Source: Syncephalis plumigaleata (Eukaryota > Zoopagomycota > Zoopagomycetes > Zoopagales > Piptocephalidaceae). From it: 64,000 bases of DNA. This document shows, one piece after another, positions 47,292 to 61,802 of this stretch (the first letter of the stretch is position 1; the number at the start of each line of letters is the position of its first letter). The translations under genes were made by a program, and so were the position numbers. The stretch spans positions 310,001-374,000 of the forward strand of contig JAIXMF010000002.1 of NCBI GenBank assembly GCA_025201365.1, written 5' to 3'. Below the pieces are notes generated by a model. It was given only the letters and a program-made list of their open reading frames with translations, made no database searches and had not been told where the DNA came from.

Positions 47292-48218
47292 ATTAGTTAT
47301 TAGTTTCTCGGTGCGGAGTTGTACGACTATCAATAATGATACAACAATAACTAAAGCAATGACGCAAGCACTAAAATATCAACAAGTACACTAATACTAA
47401 AAAGAAGAAAAAGCAATTTGAATATTATATTATAATAGCAGCTTAAATACAAGGAGAATAATGGCCGAATAGACGATAAGTTAGCGGTGAGCGAGTTGGA
47501 GTAGCCACGACAACGACCACCATCAATACAAAAATGTTTAAAAAGTGATGATGGAGATGAGTGATTTAACAAAGTATAGCAAAGTATAATAAGGTAGGAA
47601 AGGTAGATAGGAAAGGTAAGTAGACAGGTAGGTAGGTAGATAAACAGGTAGGAAAGCGACAACAAAGGCACCAAAGCATTATTGCTACTATTGTTATCGT
47701 TAGTGGTGGTACGCAGATGAAAGGAGACTGCAATCCCCCAACATAGAAATGAGGAAACAGGTACCTCTCAGTAACTGGATTGGACCTTACGTTTTTCCAC
47801 TTCCGCGCGCTATACTGGAATGGCGCTATCGATGATGCTAATGATGATTGGTCGATATTATAATTTGGAATCTAACAAACGTATATTTTCGTTTATTATC
47901 GTTATTAGCATTATTCCAGGTACTTGTGCTAGTTTGTATTCTATCCTCCTAAATTATAGCAATAGTTTGTTTATATTTTTGGTCAATCCAACTATAGTGC
48001 GTCATCCAGGTATTATAATGATTTGTGCAACTGTTTGCGTAAGCTATGCAACTGTTTAATACGCAATAGAAATGGCGTATTTTATCGTTTCAGGAAACAA
48101 CAGCAACACTATAATGTCCATACCCTATCTTCGTCTACTGTTTGTTGATATCTCCTCGTTCATAGTTTGTATTTATTAAGCACTATTATTACGCTTGACA
48201 CGTATAATCTCAGTATTC
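47292..48218. other. intergenic between divergent cystinosin and phosphatase-like genes
   Basis: No conserved gene. A hydrophobic 79-codon frame (47820-48059) is present but lacks support. GTAG tetramer runs lie at about 47600-47655. Confidence 0.45.
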
Positions 48219-49876
48219 ATGTCGTGGTACATTCTTGGTCATCGACGTCGATATCACGACAACGAATGAAAAAAGCACTCTGCTTGCTATCGTATGCTGG
48301 ATCGGTCTAAGCTGGATACTATGTATGTATCTACCGGTGAAGGATGACGGATATGCCGCTCGTTGGGCCAGATCAAAGAAAGAACAAGCTTCGCTTCACA
48401 TCACGGTTATCGCGGTAAAAATGCCTCACTATACACTGTGCGTCCATTCCCTATCGAGCCATTAACCGACCTGCTAAGCGCATCAGCACCCTATCCACTA
48501 CAAACTAGCAAGCAAAAGGGACAAGCGGGTAGAGTGCCGGATACCTGTGATTTAGTGCATTTCCAGCTATTGGTGCGGGATGGCACACGTTCTCCATCGC
48601 TCGTTAAACAAACCAATCTACACATGCTGGAGACCGAATTAGCCGCTCAGGTATCGTCTGACTGGCCTACATGGCTACAGCAATGGCGTAGTCCCTATGG
48701 CATGGATCAACTTGAACAACTTTCTGGTCAGGGACGACGTGATTTGGCACTACTTGCTCAGCGAGATTTAAAACGTTACCGTCGCTGGTTGCACAGTTTA
48801 GCGTACGAGCGACATCAAAGTGCATGGTATTCTAGTGCTGATACTCCCACGTAAGAATAATCAATTACTCTAGCTTAATTGATTAGCTAATTAACTATTG
48901 TTTAGAGCTATAGAATCGGCGCAAGCCTATGCTAGTGCCTTTTCAGGACGTCGTCTCTCGAATGAATTGCTTCACATCACGCCATTAGTAAGTGGTAGGA
49001 TAGTTATCATTAATCAGCTATTAATTAATGCTATTATTCGCATCATAGCATGAAGACAAAGAACTTGCTCCACATATCGCATGTTCCTCTTCTTTATCAT
49101 CCAGAAATCCAAAAGCTATGGATATTCTAACGGATCTTCGCACTAAATATATGCCAAGCATCAAGCGTACTTTGACACGGCAATTGGGATTCACACCGAC
49201 CGAAAAGCTAGTTCGTGCCATGGCACAGGCATGTGTCCACGAGTTCACGCATGATCACATCGTCGATCAATGGTGCAGTCTATTAGAGCCAGCCGCGGTT
49301 GAAGCTCTGACATCGCATCATGCCACAACGCTTACGAGTATGACCATACCGGTGGCATGGGCCCACTAACTTATCTCGACTACCAACAGATGTACACGCC
49401 TATTATCATGGAAGACAGGAGGATGGTAGTCCGCCATCGTACATGCTATGCATCTTATTCTCCCGTATACTCCAAGAGATGAATAGTCATGTTGCAGGTC
49501 GACTCGATCCATTGTGGCGTTTACGCTTCACGTCATTGGAAACATTTTTGTTGGTACTCGACTTTTTGGTAAGCAAACAAGCTACCTTGCCATGCTCCCA
49601 TCATGACAATAGTAATAATATTAATTAATGTACATACGTAGCATCTCTACCGGAACCACCTACACTTGGTCCAGATCGTACCTATCGCTTGTCGCATATT
49701 GCTCCTTTTGCGGCCAATATTCACATTGAACTATTGCGCTGTAATGAGAGCAAGACTATTATGTACGAATTCTACACAACGAAATACCAGTTCGTATTCC
49801 CGAGTGTAACGATCATCTGATCTATGTTCGTGGAATGATTTCAAACGAGTATTACAACACGTATTGGTGTCTGTAA
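48219..49876 (+). CDS. MINPP-like histidine-phosphatase paralogue with altered catalytic motifs (paralogue B, probable pseudophosphatase)
   Basis: A short cytosolic N terminus (MSWYILGHRRRYH) and anchor helix (LLAIVCWIGLSWILCMYLPV) precede a phosphatase fold homologous to the gene at 40.3-42.0 kb. Matching stretches include VPDTCDLVHFQLLVRDGTRS, DWPTWLQQWRSPYG, RRWLHSLAYERHQSAWY and HIAPFAANIHIELLRC. The nucleophile motif RHGTR reads RDGTR here (GAT codon at about 48579), and the HAE position reads TSLETF, so both catalytic sites are changed. The protein ends NEIPVRIPECNDHLIYVRG and is shorter than paralogue A. At least two one-base slips (near 48270 and 48360) and three or four introns are present. 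It is probably catalytically dead. Confidence 0.75.
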
Positions 49877-50413
49877 TGATAATAATGCATTTTGTAGTAA
49901 TGCCCGTTCAACCATAGTCCCTTCAGGTTTCGACTAGTATTTATACGATTACAAGATTATCTTGTAATCTTTCATTCTCGCTCTTTCGATAGTTTTAATG
50001 TTAGTATCTACTAGGTCAAGATTACATCAGGCTAAATAACAATAATAACAATAATAGCCGTATTATCATTAAGTCATAACTGCGTATTACCTCTCTATTT
50101 CTATTTGTTTATATTCATATTGACATATATCGATATGTAAGAAAGTCATCATCATTACCGTTTACAATGATCATAGAATCATGCATACAAATATTCACTA
50201 TAATCGTTTTTATAGCTAATATGATAGTAATAATAGTAGTAAGTTCATTACAATCCTTTGCAGTATGAATGTCGTGTATATATGTTCAAATGCAACTTGA
50301 GCTGATTTATATAATAAGCAGTAAAGTAGAGAATAGTCATCATATCGACAAGCACAATATAGGTGCATATATAATTTGCAATATATACCTCGATCGACCC
50401 GTACACGAGCAAT
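49877..50413. other. intergenic between convergent genes
   Basis: The AT-rich 3' flanks of the phosphatase paralogue and RBX1 meet here. No gene is seen. Confidence 0.55.
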
Positions 50414-50915
<502 letters not shown>

Positions 50916-52096
50916 TTTGTAAGGTAATAACTACTACAACAGCAGTACGAGAAGGATATATATATATGTGTGTGTATATATAATCAATAGTAAGGCAAAT
51001 AAGGATAAGGAGGAAGGTAGCTGGAAAGAAACGTAACGACTTGCGCTCTTATTCATGCCATCAAGTGACGCAAAGGCAATTCTGAATCTGCTCGATGCTG
51101 ATTAAGAACAACTCATATTTGGTCATCACAAGGACATCACATTAATGAGATGATGCATGTAGAATCATCTCTTGTCCTATTATTCTATTCTATGCATTCA
51201 CGTATTATTGATCATTGTTTGATAACGAATAAATCGATATAACGAGTGGATGATATAACAGATACTAACTGATCCATTTAATCATCCTGCTGTTTATTGC
51301 GTAAATAGGCGGGCAATGCCGACCATTACAGCTGTTGTCTGAAATTTCCCACCTGATAATGTGACGTAAAAATAACTTTATACGAAGTAGGCATCGTTTA
51401 CCTTCTTTCGTTCTTTCTTTCTCTTTCTAATTCATTTCGTTCATTGATAATTAAAAAATCTATCGTCGCACTAAGACTACTTATTGTATATATACATGCT
51501 ATTTGAATAATAGTTCCTCTTTCTCTCTCCTTAACTACCGATGTTTCACTCCTGTATCTACTATCATTTATCGCATATCAATTAGATATAACTGTAGCAA
51601 CCAAGGTCCAAGATATTCGTTATGACATTGATACTCCTGTTTACTTGCTTGCTATTTGCTTATACTTGTCGATCCATGTCATGCCATACTACATTAATAC
51701 TCGTCAAGTTTATTCGCTTCTTGCCTAGTTACTTGCTTACCCTATAATTCTGCTTGGCGCCACAGCGTGTTCCTTTGAAAACGTGTCTCACCATCTCTCT
51801 CTCTCCCCTCTCTCGCTAGCCTTTTTCCTCGTTCAACTTCTTTCCCCTTTCACCACGTCTTCACTACTTTTGTTACTGCTCCGTTGTCAATACACGCTAT
51901 ATTCATTTTACTATTTACTATTACTGTTCTCATTGACGATAGTCAGTATTATATAGTTGTCTTAGCTACTACTACTACTACTACTACTCACCTATTATTC
52001 ACCTATTGATCATATAGTATTCAATTTGCATTCATTCCTTTTTATTATATTCTCTCCTTTTAAGTTTCCATTAGCTGTTTCGTGCCGGCGCGAGCG
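50916..52096. other. long intergenic region, promoter of the secreted family gene
   Basis: No conserved gene. CT-rich tracts (about 51405-51430, 51516-51530, 51795-51815) and a CTA-triplet tract at 51967-51989, about 110 nt before the start codon at 52097, are the main features. Confidence 0.5.
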
Positions 52097-52796
52097 ATGC
52101 ATACCGTTCAGTTTTTATATGCTATTGTCATTGTCATTGTTGCAGTATTCCTGCACTACCCCGTAGCACAGGTGAGTAGAGTGTACGAGTCAACGAGATA
52201 GTGATAGCATTTCTATTTCTACATAATACTAACCTTAGCATTATCAACCATTATAATAATGTCAATATCGATAGGCACAATCCATTACGCAAAGTATCAA
52301 TATTGCACCTAAGCAACTGTGGGGTCAATGCAGCGATGGTGTTGTGAACAAAGTGTTCGTTAATGTAACCACCAAATCATCAATTGGTCTGGACGGTGTC
52401 TATATCGTTGACCAGCCATCCTACGAGAAGTTGCGCTCCAGTTATAATGACTCATCGAGCACACCACCTGCTGATATACTGCGCTACAAGGGACAAGTGC
52501 CGGTATTCGACGAGAATGGTCAGTCGGCCCTTTCATGCGAGAAGAATCTCGGATTTCGTGTACGTAATTGTACCATGGGTACAGCGGCACAAGGTGGGGT
52601 CACGCTATCCCCGGATGGCGTGGCATGTCTAGTGGTGAGTAATGCCGTATCCGCCATGGCCGTCCCTGTCAATGTGGCGGTAGCATTCGGCGAGGCAGCC
52701 TCCACTATGACTACAGGTGATGCAGTGCGTAGCAATCGATACGATGGTACACTTTTATTAGCCATTATTATTGCAGCCGTGATACTGGCTAGATAA
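52097..52796 (+). CDS. secreted, GPI-type protein of a four-cysteine family (member 1)
   Basis: Two exons (52097-52171, 52275-52796) encode 198 aa. A signal peptide (MHTVQFLYAIVIVIVAVFLH) is followed by a domain with four Cys: QCSDGVVNKVFVNV, SCEKNLGFRVRNC and SPDGVACLVVSNA, with GLDGVYIVDQPSYEKL between the first and second. A Ser/Thr-poor linker and a hydrophobic end (GTLLLAIIIAAVILAR) suggest a GPI anchor. The genes at 61803-62320 and 62897-63670 share the Cys pattern, the VNK after the first Cys and the VY-D-Y motif. No known domain is recognised. It lies tail-to-tail with the prolyl hydroxylase gene. Confidence 0.75.
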
Positions 52797-52978
52797 ACAT
52801 ATGAAGCAAGCTCTATGATATTCAATTCATTGCGCGTGTGTGTATGTGTGGGATATTATCATTTTATATTTTCCTATTAACTTTACTAAAACCTTAACCG
52901 AATAAACAAGCATTAGATGTATCCTCCTCCTGTCTCTATACTAATTGAATATTGATTGATTGATTATCATATAGTAAT

Positions 52979-53974
52979 CTATACGTGTTCTTCTTCTTTA
53001 TTGCCTTCGTCTTCTTCGTCGTCTTCTTGCGCTTCTTGTATAAATTCCTCTATACCTGGTATCATCTTACGCTGCCAAATGTTAAGTGCATACTTTTCGC
53101 CATCATTGACCGGCATGCCACTATGTAGTGTGCGGAAGTCCTCCGTTTCCGTGATATCGACGTTATACCAAAAGACCGCGGCATTCTTCTTAGGCTCAAG
53201 CTCGAAATCCAATAAGCTGAACATGGTACTACCACCCTCGGCTGGCTCGTTTAGATACACCAGGAACGTCGTGTATCGTTGACCGAACTGCGACCACTCG
53301 CTATCCTTTAGATGTTCACGCGGGTAATAATCAACATGATGACCAAACTCCTGCCCTTTCGTATACCAAACCACTTGTAATGGCTCCGTTGCCTCCATGG
53401 AGATATTACTAAAGAGCGAGGCACGCTCCTCGATACATCGTATGACATCGTCATGACTAGGTTCTAGATAGGCGGTACACTGGTGCGTCCATCGGACGGT
53501 GTATCACTTGCAATAATCCGTGAGCGGTCATGATAGGTTGAGCAAGTTCAATGATATGCTCGCTCCCAGGTTGCAAAAAGTCCTCCAAGTAAATAATCAA
53601 TGGATCACGATTAAGATAAATGTTTGATAGCTGTGCTTACAGTCGAACTGACTTTTAAACGGATATGATCGTGACTTGAGCGATTCCGACGGGGTGGATG
53701 TCGTCAATGTCGTTTGTTGCTGCTGTTCAAGTTGGTGTTCAAGTTGGTGTTCGTCCACTGCATTCGGTAATAAGTCATGATATACTTAGCTACCGTTTAA
53801 TACTAGTTTGTATGAGTGGATGAAGCAACGAGGATAGATCGAGGATAGTACTAGTAAAACAAAGAGCTTAGTAGCGCTTATACCTTCACCTCTGCTATTA
53901 GTGGCTGTCCGTATTGGTGTCGTTGTTACTCCTGTAGGTGTCTCGACATCCTGGTGTTTGTCATTTAGTGACAT
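52979..53974 (-). CDS. prolyl 4-hydroxylase-like 2-oxoglutarate/Fe(II) dioxygenase
   Basis: Several exons. The N terminus MSLNDKHQDVETPTGVTTTP and a Gln-rich stretch (EHQLEHQLEQQQQ) are variable. The core has IIYLEDFLQPGSEHI, CIEERASLFSNIS, VVWYTKGQEFGHHVDYYPRE (iron ligands H and D of H-x-D), QRYTTFLVYLNEPAEGG, then TLHSGMPVNDGEKYALNIWQ with the distal His and the Lys that binds 2-oxoglutarate. The C terminus is acidic (EAQEDDEEDEG). At least one frame slip lies in the 53470-53500 stretch. No clear signal peptide is seen, so a cytosolic or nuclear P4H is likelier than a collagen type. Confidence 0.82.
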
Positions 53975-54316
53975 TCTGTACAAAATATTATTACTACTAT
54001 TACTATTTGTATATACACGCTGAATAAAATAAAAATGAAATCCTTATTTGGTTTAAACCAAGTAATCAACAAACTTAGGGAATGGATAAAACAGTAAGAT
54101 TATAAGATTGAAAACGGATTGACATGAACTGTATACACGTCATCATTTGATAATCCTTATTTTATTACTAGTTCACGTTACGTCATTTTGTTTTTGTTTT
54201 GACATTAAATAAACAATATTTATTTCAAAGAAAAACCGCAAATAACTAAAGAAAATTAGCAGCACAAAATAATGAATTTAATGCCAGAAAGAGTGAGAAG
54301 ATAAAGAAGAAAAACC

Positions 54317-55741
54317 CTAATCACTATCGCTATTACTATCACTATCACTAATAATTTGAACATCATCGAGATAATAGGAGGGCCATAGACTGTCCACTCG
54401 TTCGATATACCACACGCCATTGGAGAGTTGATGGAATTCCGTGATGAGCACCATGCCCACTGATATGGCATTGGCAGCCGATGGGTCCATATATAAACAA
54501 ATAAGATCATCGAGTTGGGCCGCTTCGTTGGCCGCTGCCACGACACTCTCCTTCGTCTCGGCCCAGTTATCGCCTGGTCGATGTCCTTCTGGATCGTGTG
54601 TGGACAGCCAGACACGTCCATGTGGAAGAAGAATACGCGGGTTCTCATCCGTAAATGGTCGATTAGGATCGTATTCATCAACGCGCACCACTCTCATGGC
54701 ACGCGTACTCTTCCCCATATGAAATACCTCGCCAAACGCACCATCCGTGAGCATCTCCACTTGTTCCTTCGTTAGTCCGAATATCGTTTGCGTGTCCGAG
54801 TCGGTCCAGTCATCTCGTAATTCCTGACTGGCACCGTAGGTCGAGTAGAGTTGTCCGCCGTATCGTGCAGCGCATACCGTGTTAAATCGACCCGGTAATG
54901 AGAGTAGCGCTTGCTTGCATCGTGGCAGTTCATCAGCGGCCCATCGGCACACCATAAGCGATCGATCGATGTCGAATTGATACTCGGGACACACGTTGAA
55001 CTCTTTCATCCATTTGAGAAAGTTCAACACAACTTGCGGTGCATCCTCAAATGCATCCATTCTATAGAAATACGAATCGCGTAGCATATACGTCGATAGG
55101 AATTGTCGTGTACATCCTAGGAAATCAACGTCGAGACTCTCTTCGCTACCCTTAGCGATTGTAATTCCTCGCGTTCCGCTTTCTCCAACGATTTCTGATG
55201 CTTGCTCTTGGGATTCCGTTTAATGATACTCTTACTAGGCCCGTCAGCTTCCGTCGAGTCATCCGATAGAGCACCATGTCCCGTTTATATTGGGCGTCAT
55301 TGTCGGAGAAGTCATCATCATCGTCATCATCGTCATCATCACCATGTTTCTTGTCATCTTTCGTCTTCTTGCCATACGGTCTATGTCCAACATCTACCTG
55401 ACCAAATCGCATGTAGACGACGAAGATTTGCGCGTATTCTGGACTATGCCATTACGCTTTCTACGATAACGAGCTATACCACGTAGGATACGTTCGAATA
55501 CTGGCATATTCCTACGCAACAAAACAATAAGAGACAACATATTAACATGATACACACCATGTCAAACGGTTATTAATATAGCTTACAAGTCATATAGAAA
55601 ATTGTCGGAAGTGCCTGCGGCTATTTCATTAGAGGAGTCGTCGACCGTAAGCTTACTCAATACATTGGTGACCTCGTCGGCTGTATCAACCATGGTCGTC
55701 GATGGCGTCTTATCAATAGTGGTATCGTTAATAGTGGTCAT
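54317..55741 (-). CDS. Arb1-like subunit of the Argonaute siRNA chaperone complex
   Basis: Two main exons. After an acidic N terminus (MTTINDTTIDKTPSTTMVDT) come FERILRGIARYRRKRNG, YAQIFVVYMRFGQVDVG, DVDFLGCTRQFLSTYMLRD, VVLNFLKWMKEFNVCPEYQF, AADELPRCKQALLSLPGRFN and ARYGGQLYSTYG. The CPEY, LPG-FN and GG landmarks are those of Arb1 (PF09692 family). A poly-Asp loop (about 55310-55345) and a Ser/Asp tail flank the domain. Two one-base slips (near 55425 and 55240) are needed. In fission yeast Arb1 binds Ago1 in the ARC complex, which handles duplex siRNA before RITS forms. This implies nuclear RNAi and heterochromatin in this fungus. Confidence 0.78.
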
Positions 55742-56063
55742 GATGGCCGTCAACTACAAATGGTGGCCAGTAAGCGAGTGATAAAGAATGAACGAGAAAT
55801 GCGGTTTAATAAAGGAGAAAGAGGGCAAACGTATATGACGGTGGGAGTGGTGCGGATTTCATTGTTTCCGTCATTGTGTGTATAGGTGCTTCTACAATTA
55901 GCAATCTATTGACCTGATCATTGGTCAGTTGACAGTAGTGATTATTGCTCTAATACAAATTATATAGGAGAATTGTACAACATATTTTTTTACTTTTTTT
56001 TCTTCGTCTTCATTTGGTTTATTATTATCGATTACTAGTGTCGTGCCACTTGTCGTCGTTACT

Positions 56064-56748
56064 ATGACCGCTACCGCTCCCTTATCGGTGAAGCGACAAC
56101 GTCCTAACATACTTATTACGGGTACGCCAGGCACGGGAAAAACGACACTAAGTGAATTGGTGGCACTAGCACTGAACTACGAGCATATCAATGCTAGTGA
56201 ATTGGTGAAAACTCGGTCATTGCACGATGGATATGACGAGGAGTTCGATACGTATATTCTCAATGATGACAAGGTAGATAGATACACGCTATATTCATTG
56301 ATGTTTGAATGATATTTATCTAGTATAGTTATGTGATGAATTAGAAGAATCGTTAGGTAGTGCTACCGGTGGATATATCGTTGATTTTCATACTTGCGAC
56401 GTATTTCCTGAACGATGGTTTGACTTGGTCGTTGTTCTACGCGCCAATAATACAGTACTCTACGATAGATTATCAGAACGGTAAGTTGCTCTCTTTATGT
56501 CTAGCTACTCGACTATTGCAGTAATGATTAATAACGACTTTCTTTTCCTTTCATTTAGTGGCTATTCTCAACGGAAAATAACCGAGAATGTAGAGTGCGA
56601 GATTATGCAAGTGGTATTGGAGGAAGCACATGAATCCTACCAAGAGGAGATTATTGTCGAGTTGCAAAGTGACTCGGTGGAACAGATGGAATCAAACACT
56701 GAGCGTATTCAGGAATGGGCCAACACTTGGTTGATCAATAATGCGTAG
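56064..56748 (+). CDS. adenylate kinase isoenzyme 6 / Fap7
   Basis: Exons 56064-56273, 56329-56480 and 56559-56748 encode 183 aa with no frame slips. The P-loop is [58 protein letters not shown] and [20 protein letters not shown] are family signatures. AK6/Fap7 is a nuclear ATPase and AMP kinase that helps Rps14 assembly and late 18S rRNA maturation. The start is the first ATG of the exon and gives the usual short N terminus. Confidence 0.95.
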
Positions 56749-56948
56749 TCTATCTTGTTCATTAGTAGAAGTACATGGCATGGAATATACTTGACTTGAT
56801 TCTTCATAATTAACAATATAGTAGTAATGTAAACGATTTGAGCATTAAATTAACTTTTGACTACAGTAAGAACAAGATATGTATTGCTGTTTTATTATGA
56901 CGATGATAATAATAAACAAAACTTGGATGAATGTAATATTGTTTCAAT

Positions 56949-58518
<1,570 letters not shown>

Positions 58519-60124
58519 GGCGAAACAATCGATTGTGTTGCATTATTACTTGCTATGATGGAATCAACCGGAGTGGTCACCGCAGCTTGACATCAGTACC
58601 GACTAGGATGTAGCATAAGGTGATGATGCGGATAAGATTGCGTACGCATTGTTTTTGATAATAATATGCGCGCGTATATGCGTGTGTGTGAATATGCGTT
58701 AACAATTAATAAAGCTTCGATGATTAAACGTGAGCAGTAAATGGTGGTTATTGGATTTGTTAAACGAGAAGATTGCCTGAAAGGTTAATAAATGATAGCT
58801 CGTCAAATGATGATGGAAGATGTTCTGTTGCATTTTCATCATGACAGGCTTGTTCATTTATTAGAGAATGACAGCTCCCTCAATCATTGGGGACTAGCCT
58901 TATCGTGAAACATGGAACATAATAATAACACAGACACTTTATTAATGTAAACATGCTTTTATAGTATTTGTACGCAATAGTAATAAGCAATAGTTAGGCC
59001 TCTATTCAGCGGTGTTACTGAGAATAGGCATGTAGACATGATCCTGACTTTTACATTCTATAATAAAGGAAGTATCATGGATATTTAGTTATTTAGTCTA
59101 AAAATATCGCACATTCTAATGAAAACTTGAATAGGTCGACAGTTTCATTTAATTACATTAATCCTATGCTTTACTGTAAGCTAAAGGACACGACTTCAAT
59201 ATTACCGGTAGTCTCCGGTAAATAAACGTCGTTATCTTTACTAATTTATTACTCCACATTAAATAGCTCTATTCTATTTTATTTTTATTGGCATCTACGA
59301 GTCATGTGGAGAATACGAACTTCACCTTACAGAAAAGAAATGCATGACTGAATGGGACTACCAATAAAAGATGTCTCTATCGAACAGATGCTGGTTTGGC
59401 TAATTTGTATTATCATCACGAGGAGCAACACATGATGATTGATTTACACGAATTTTAGGAATGTACCTCATTTAGAATGTCCTATTTTAGATGCTGATGC
59501 TCTCTCTCTCTTCTCTCTTCTCTCTTCTCTCTCTCTCTTCTCTTTATAAGTTGTATTCTTGCCTCGATAATCAATTATGACGCGCTGTAAGCCATTTATT
59601 GATAAATAAAGATTGATCTATTCAAATGATAGATACAGCTAGCACTTATAGCTATATATATATATATATTATCTACAGATACACCTCAATAGTATTCGTT
59701 AACTCCAACCACTTTTGCATGATCTTTTCGTGTTCAGAACTTGTTTGTTTGTAGTACCAAGCAATTTAATACGTGCACATGTCTATATATGAAGATATTG
59801 TGCAACAGTAATGAATCATCATGTGGCGTATTAACACCAAAAAATAAACGACATAATGTGGAGATTTCTTTCAATGAATGGAGCTATATAGTTTTCTTCA
59901 TGTCTAATGATGCACGTATAAAAGAATAGGATGTTGGTCTTACAATATCAAGAGAACTTTTCATGACAGTTCAATCCTTCTCTCTCTTTACGGATACACG
60001 CTATAAGTAACGACGTCAACTCATACAACCTATTCTCACTACACCACCAGTGCGATATTCATACCAACTACCTCTACGAAATAACGATGAAATAACAAAT
60101 ACGAATACGAACACGAACACGACA
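58519..60124. other. long intergenic region
   Basis: No conserved gene apart from a possible first exon of the mannosidase near 58600-58650. It has CT tracts (59501-59543), a TA run (59655-59671) and a small hairpin (TTACCGGTAGTCTCCGGTAA, 59203-59222). Confidence 0.45.
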
Positions 60125-61153
60125 ATGACTAGAATACGTTTATTTACCGCGTCTCTATTGTTGATAACCATCATCTGGAACAATGTTGTCACAGCTTTAC
60201 CGCCTCTGACCGTCCAGTAATTGTAAGTTTAAACTAATTGGATATCCACAAGCACACAATTTATACTAACAACAGTTGTAGCTGATCCCAATGATACTTA
60301 CAAATTTGTGGATAAGAATCTTAAGAAGTTTGGGAGAACTTATAGGTATGCAGGCAGATACGGGGACTACCCGCGTTCTACAAGTGCACCAAAATCGAAG
60401 AGCTTTATAAGAGGGAGATATCCATTCTAGATGTAAGTGATAACAGCGTGCCTAAGCGGTCGATATTGTTCTTATTCATTATGACTATGGACAGAGAATA
60501 AACAATGCGCCTCATACAGCGGTTAGCGGAAGAAGATACGTTGTCCAGAAATACGCCAATTATGAATACAATTCCAAATATTGCATCGTTTACGAATATG
60601 CCGGTCAATTAATCATTGGCGATGTTGCCACGAACAAAGATCTAGTTACAATGGATAGATTGTTTAACCAAGCAGTGCTGGATTTGCATTCTTCATAGTA
60701 TCGGAATAGTACAGGGGACATAAAGCAGGATAATATACTTATTTCTGGCAATAGTCCAGAGAATTACGTCGTTAAAATCATTGATTTTGACCTTGCCCAA
60801 TTCATTGAAACCGCCGTGCCAATCCAGCATATTCAGAACGATATGAATCCACCGGATTATTATAAAAAACTAAAAGATACAACCCGAGGCTCTTGGATTC
60901 CTGGCAACTTGGTGTGCTGTTCTTCAAGTTCTTGATTGGCGCTAACAAGAATCATACCTTGTTTAAGAAGAACACCAAAAGCTACGCGTACATCAGCAAT
61001 TATCTTAACAAGTCGCCATTGGCTAAATTTGGCAGCGCTGTCAATCTTCTCGTGCCAAACAGGAAGAAAAGCTTGAAGGAGAAGGTGCTCATGCTAGTCA
61101 AACACTCGACAAACGCTCTACTCCAGAAGAAATGGTGCAATGCCTCGCTATAG
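60125..61153 (+). CDS. secreted protein kinase-like protein
   Basis: The first exon is a signal peptide (MTRIRLFTASLLLITIIWNN, VVTALP). Further exons read DPNDTYKFVDKNLKKFGRTY, FYKCTKIEELYKREISILD, then YVVQKYANYEYNSKYCIVYE (hinge-like VYEYAG), VLDLHS, the catalytic-loop equivalent GIVQGDIKQDNILIS, and VKIIDFDLAQF in place of DFG. DTTRGSW and DSWQLGVLFFKFLIG recall the kinase F-helix region. The catalytic Asp, Lys and Asn are kept but the usual His of HRD is Gln, and DFG is DFD. At least two one-base slips (near 60700 and 60890) are needed. The exon 1 junction is unresolved. A secreted kinase is unusual in fungi. Confidence 0.65.
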
Positions 61154-61802
61154 AACGTGCTTTAGTATAGAGTTAAGAAAGGGGACTAGACGCGGTAGAT
61201 GGCATTATTAGCATATCATACTAACTATCGTTTGTCTTTCTCATCCAGTTAGTCATACGCTTTGATAGTGTCACTTGTGGTGGCACAATTGGAATTATTA
61301 CTACGAATATCTCTCTTTTCCCTAAATAAACGCGATACACATTATGGCAATAACACTGCGCATGACAATCACACGTGTGGCATTACCATTTATTATAGAG
61401 TGTACATGGCGAGTGTTGTCATTGCAATAACTAGCGGATGTAGTAGTGCTGTGTTCAGTTCAACTAATTGTGCATCACTGCTATCCATTATTATAGCTTG
61501 TGGAATCATTTTGGCTATTGATAATTATAAAAGACAATAAATAGATGTCAAGTACGTAATGAATAAGAAGGATAAACCACAGTGGAAGATAAAGTAACAC
61601 AGTAGGTGAAGTAAATAGAATCAATGGAAAAAGAGTGATTAGATTATACATTGACAAAAGAGGAGTTGCTGAGTTTGTAAATGTCGGACGAATGATTACA
61701 AATGAAAACTGCGTTTATTTTGGAAATAGATACGTATGAATGTGTGTCTACATCAACAATAGGAATGCATCAAAGAGGCCGACAATGCCAATGTAGCGGT
61801 TG
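61154..61802. other. intergenic, possible small hydrophobic frame
   Basis: A 92-codon frame (61262-61540) has hydrophobic stretches but no ATG-led, conserved-looking start and no recognised family. Nothing else is seen. Confidence 0.35.

Noticed and set aside
47820-48059. Hydrophobic 79-codon frame
   Set aside because: AT-rich, no recognised family, no upstream or downstream exon support; it lies in the promoter between two divergent genes.
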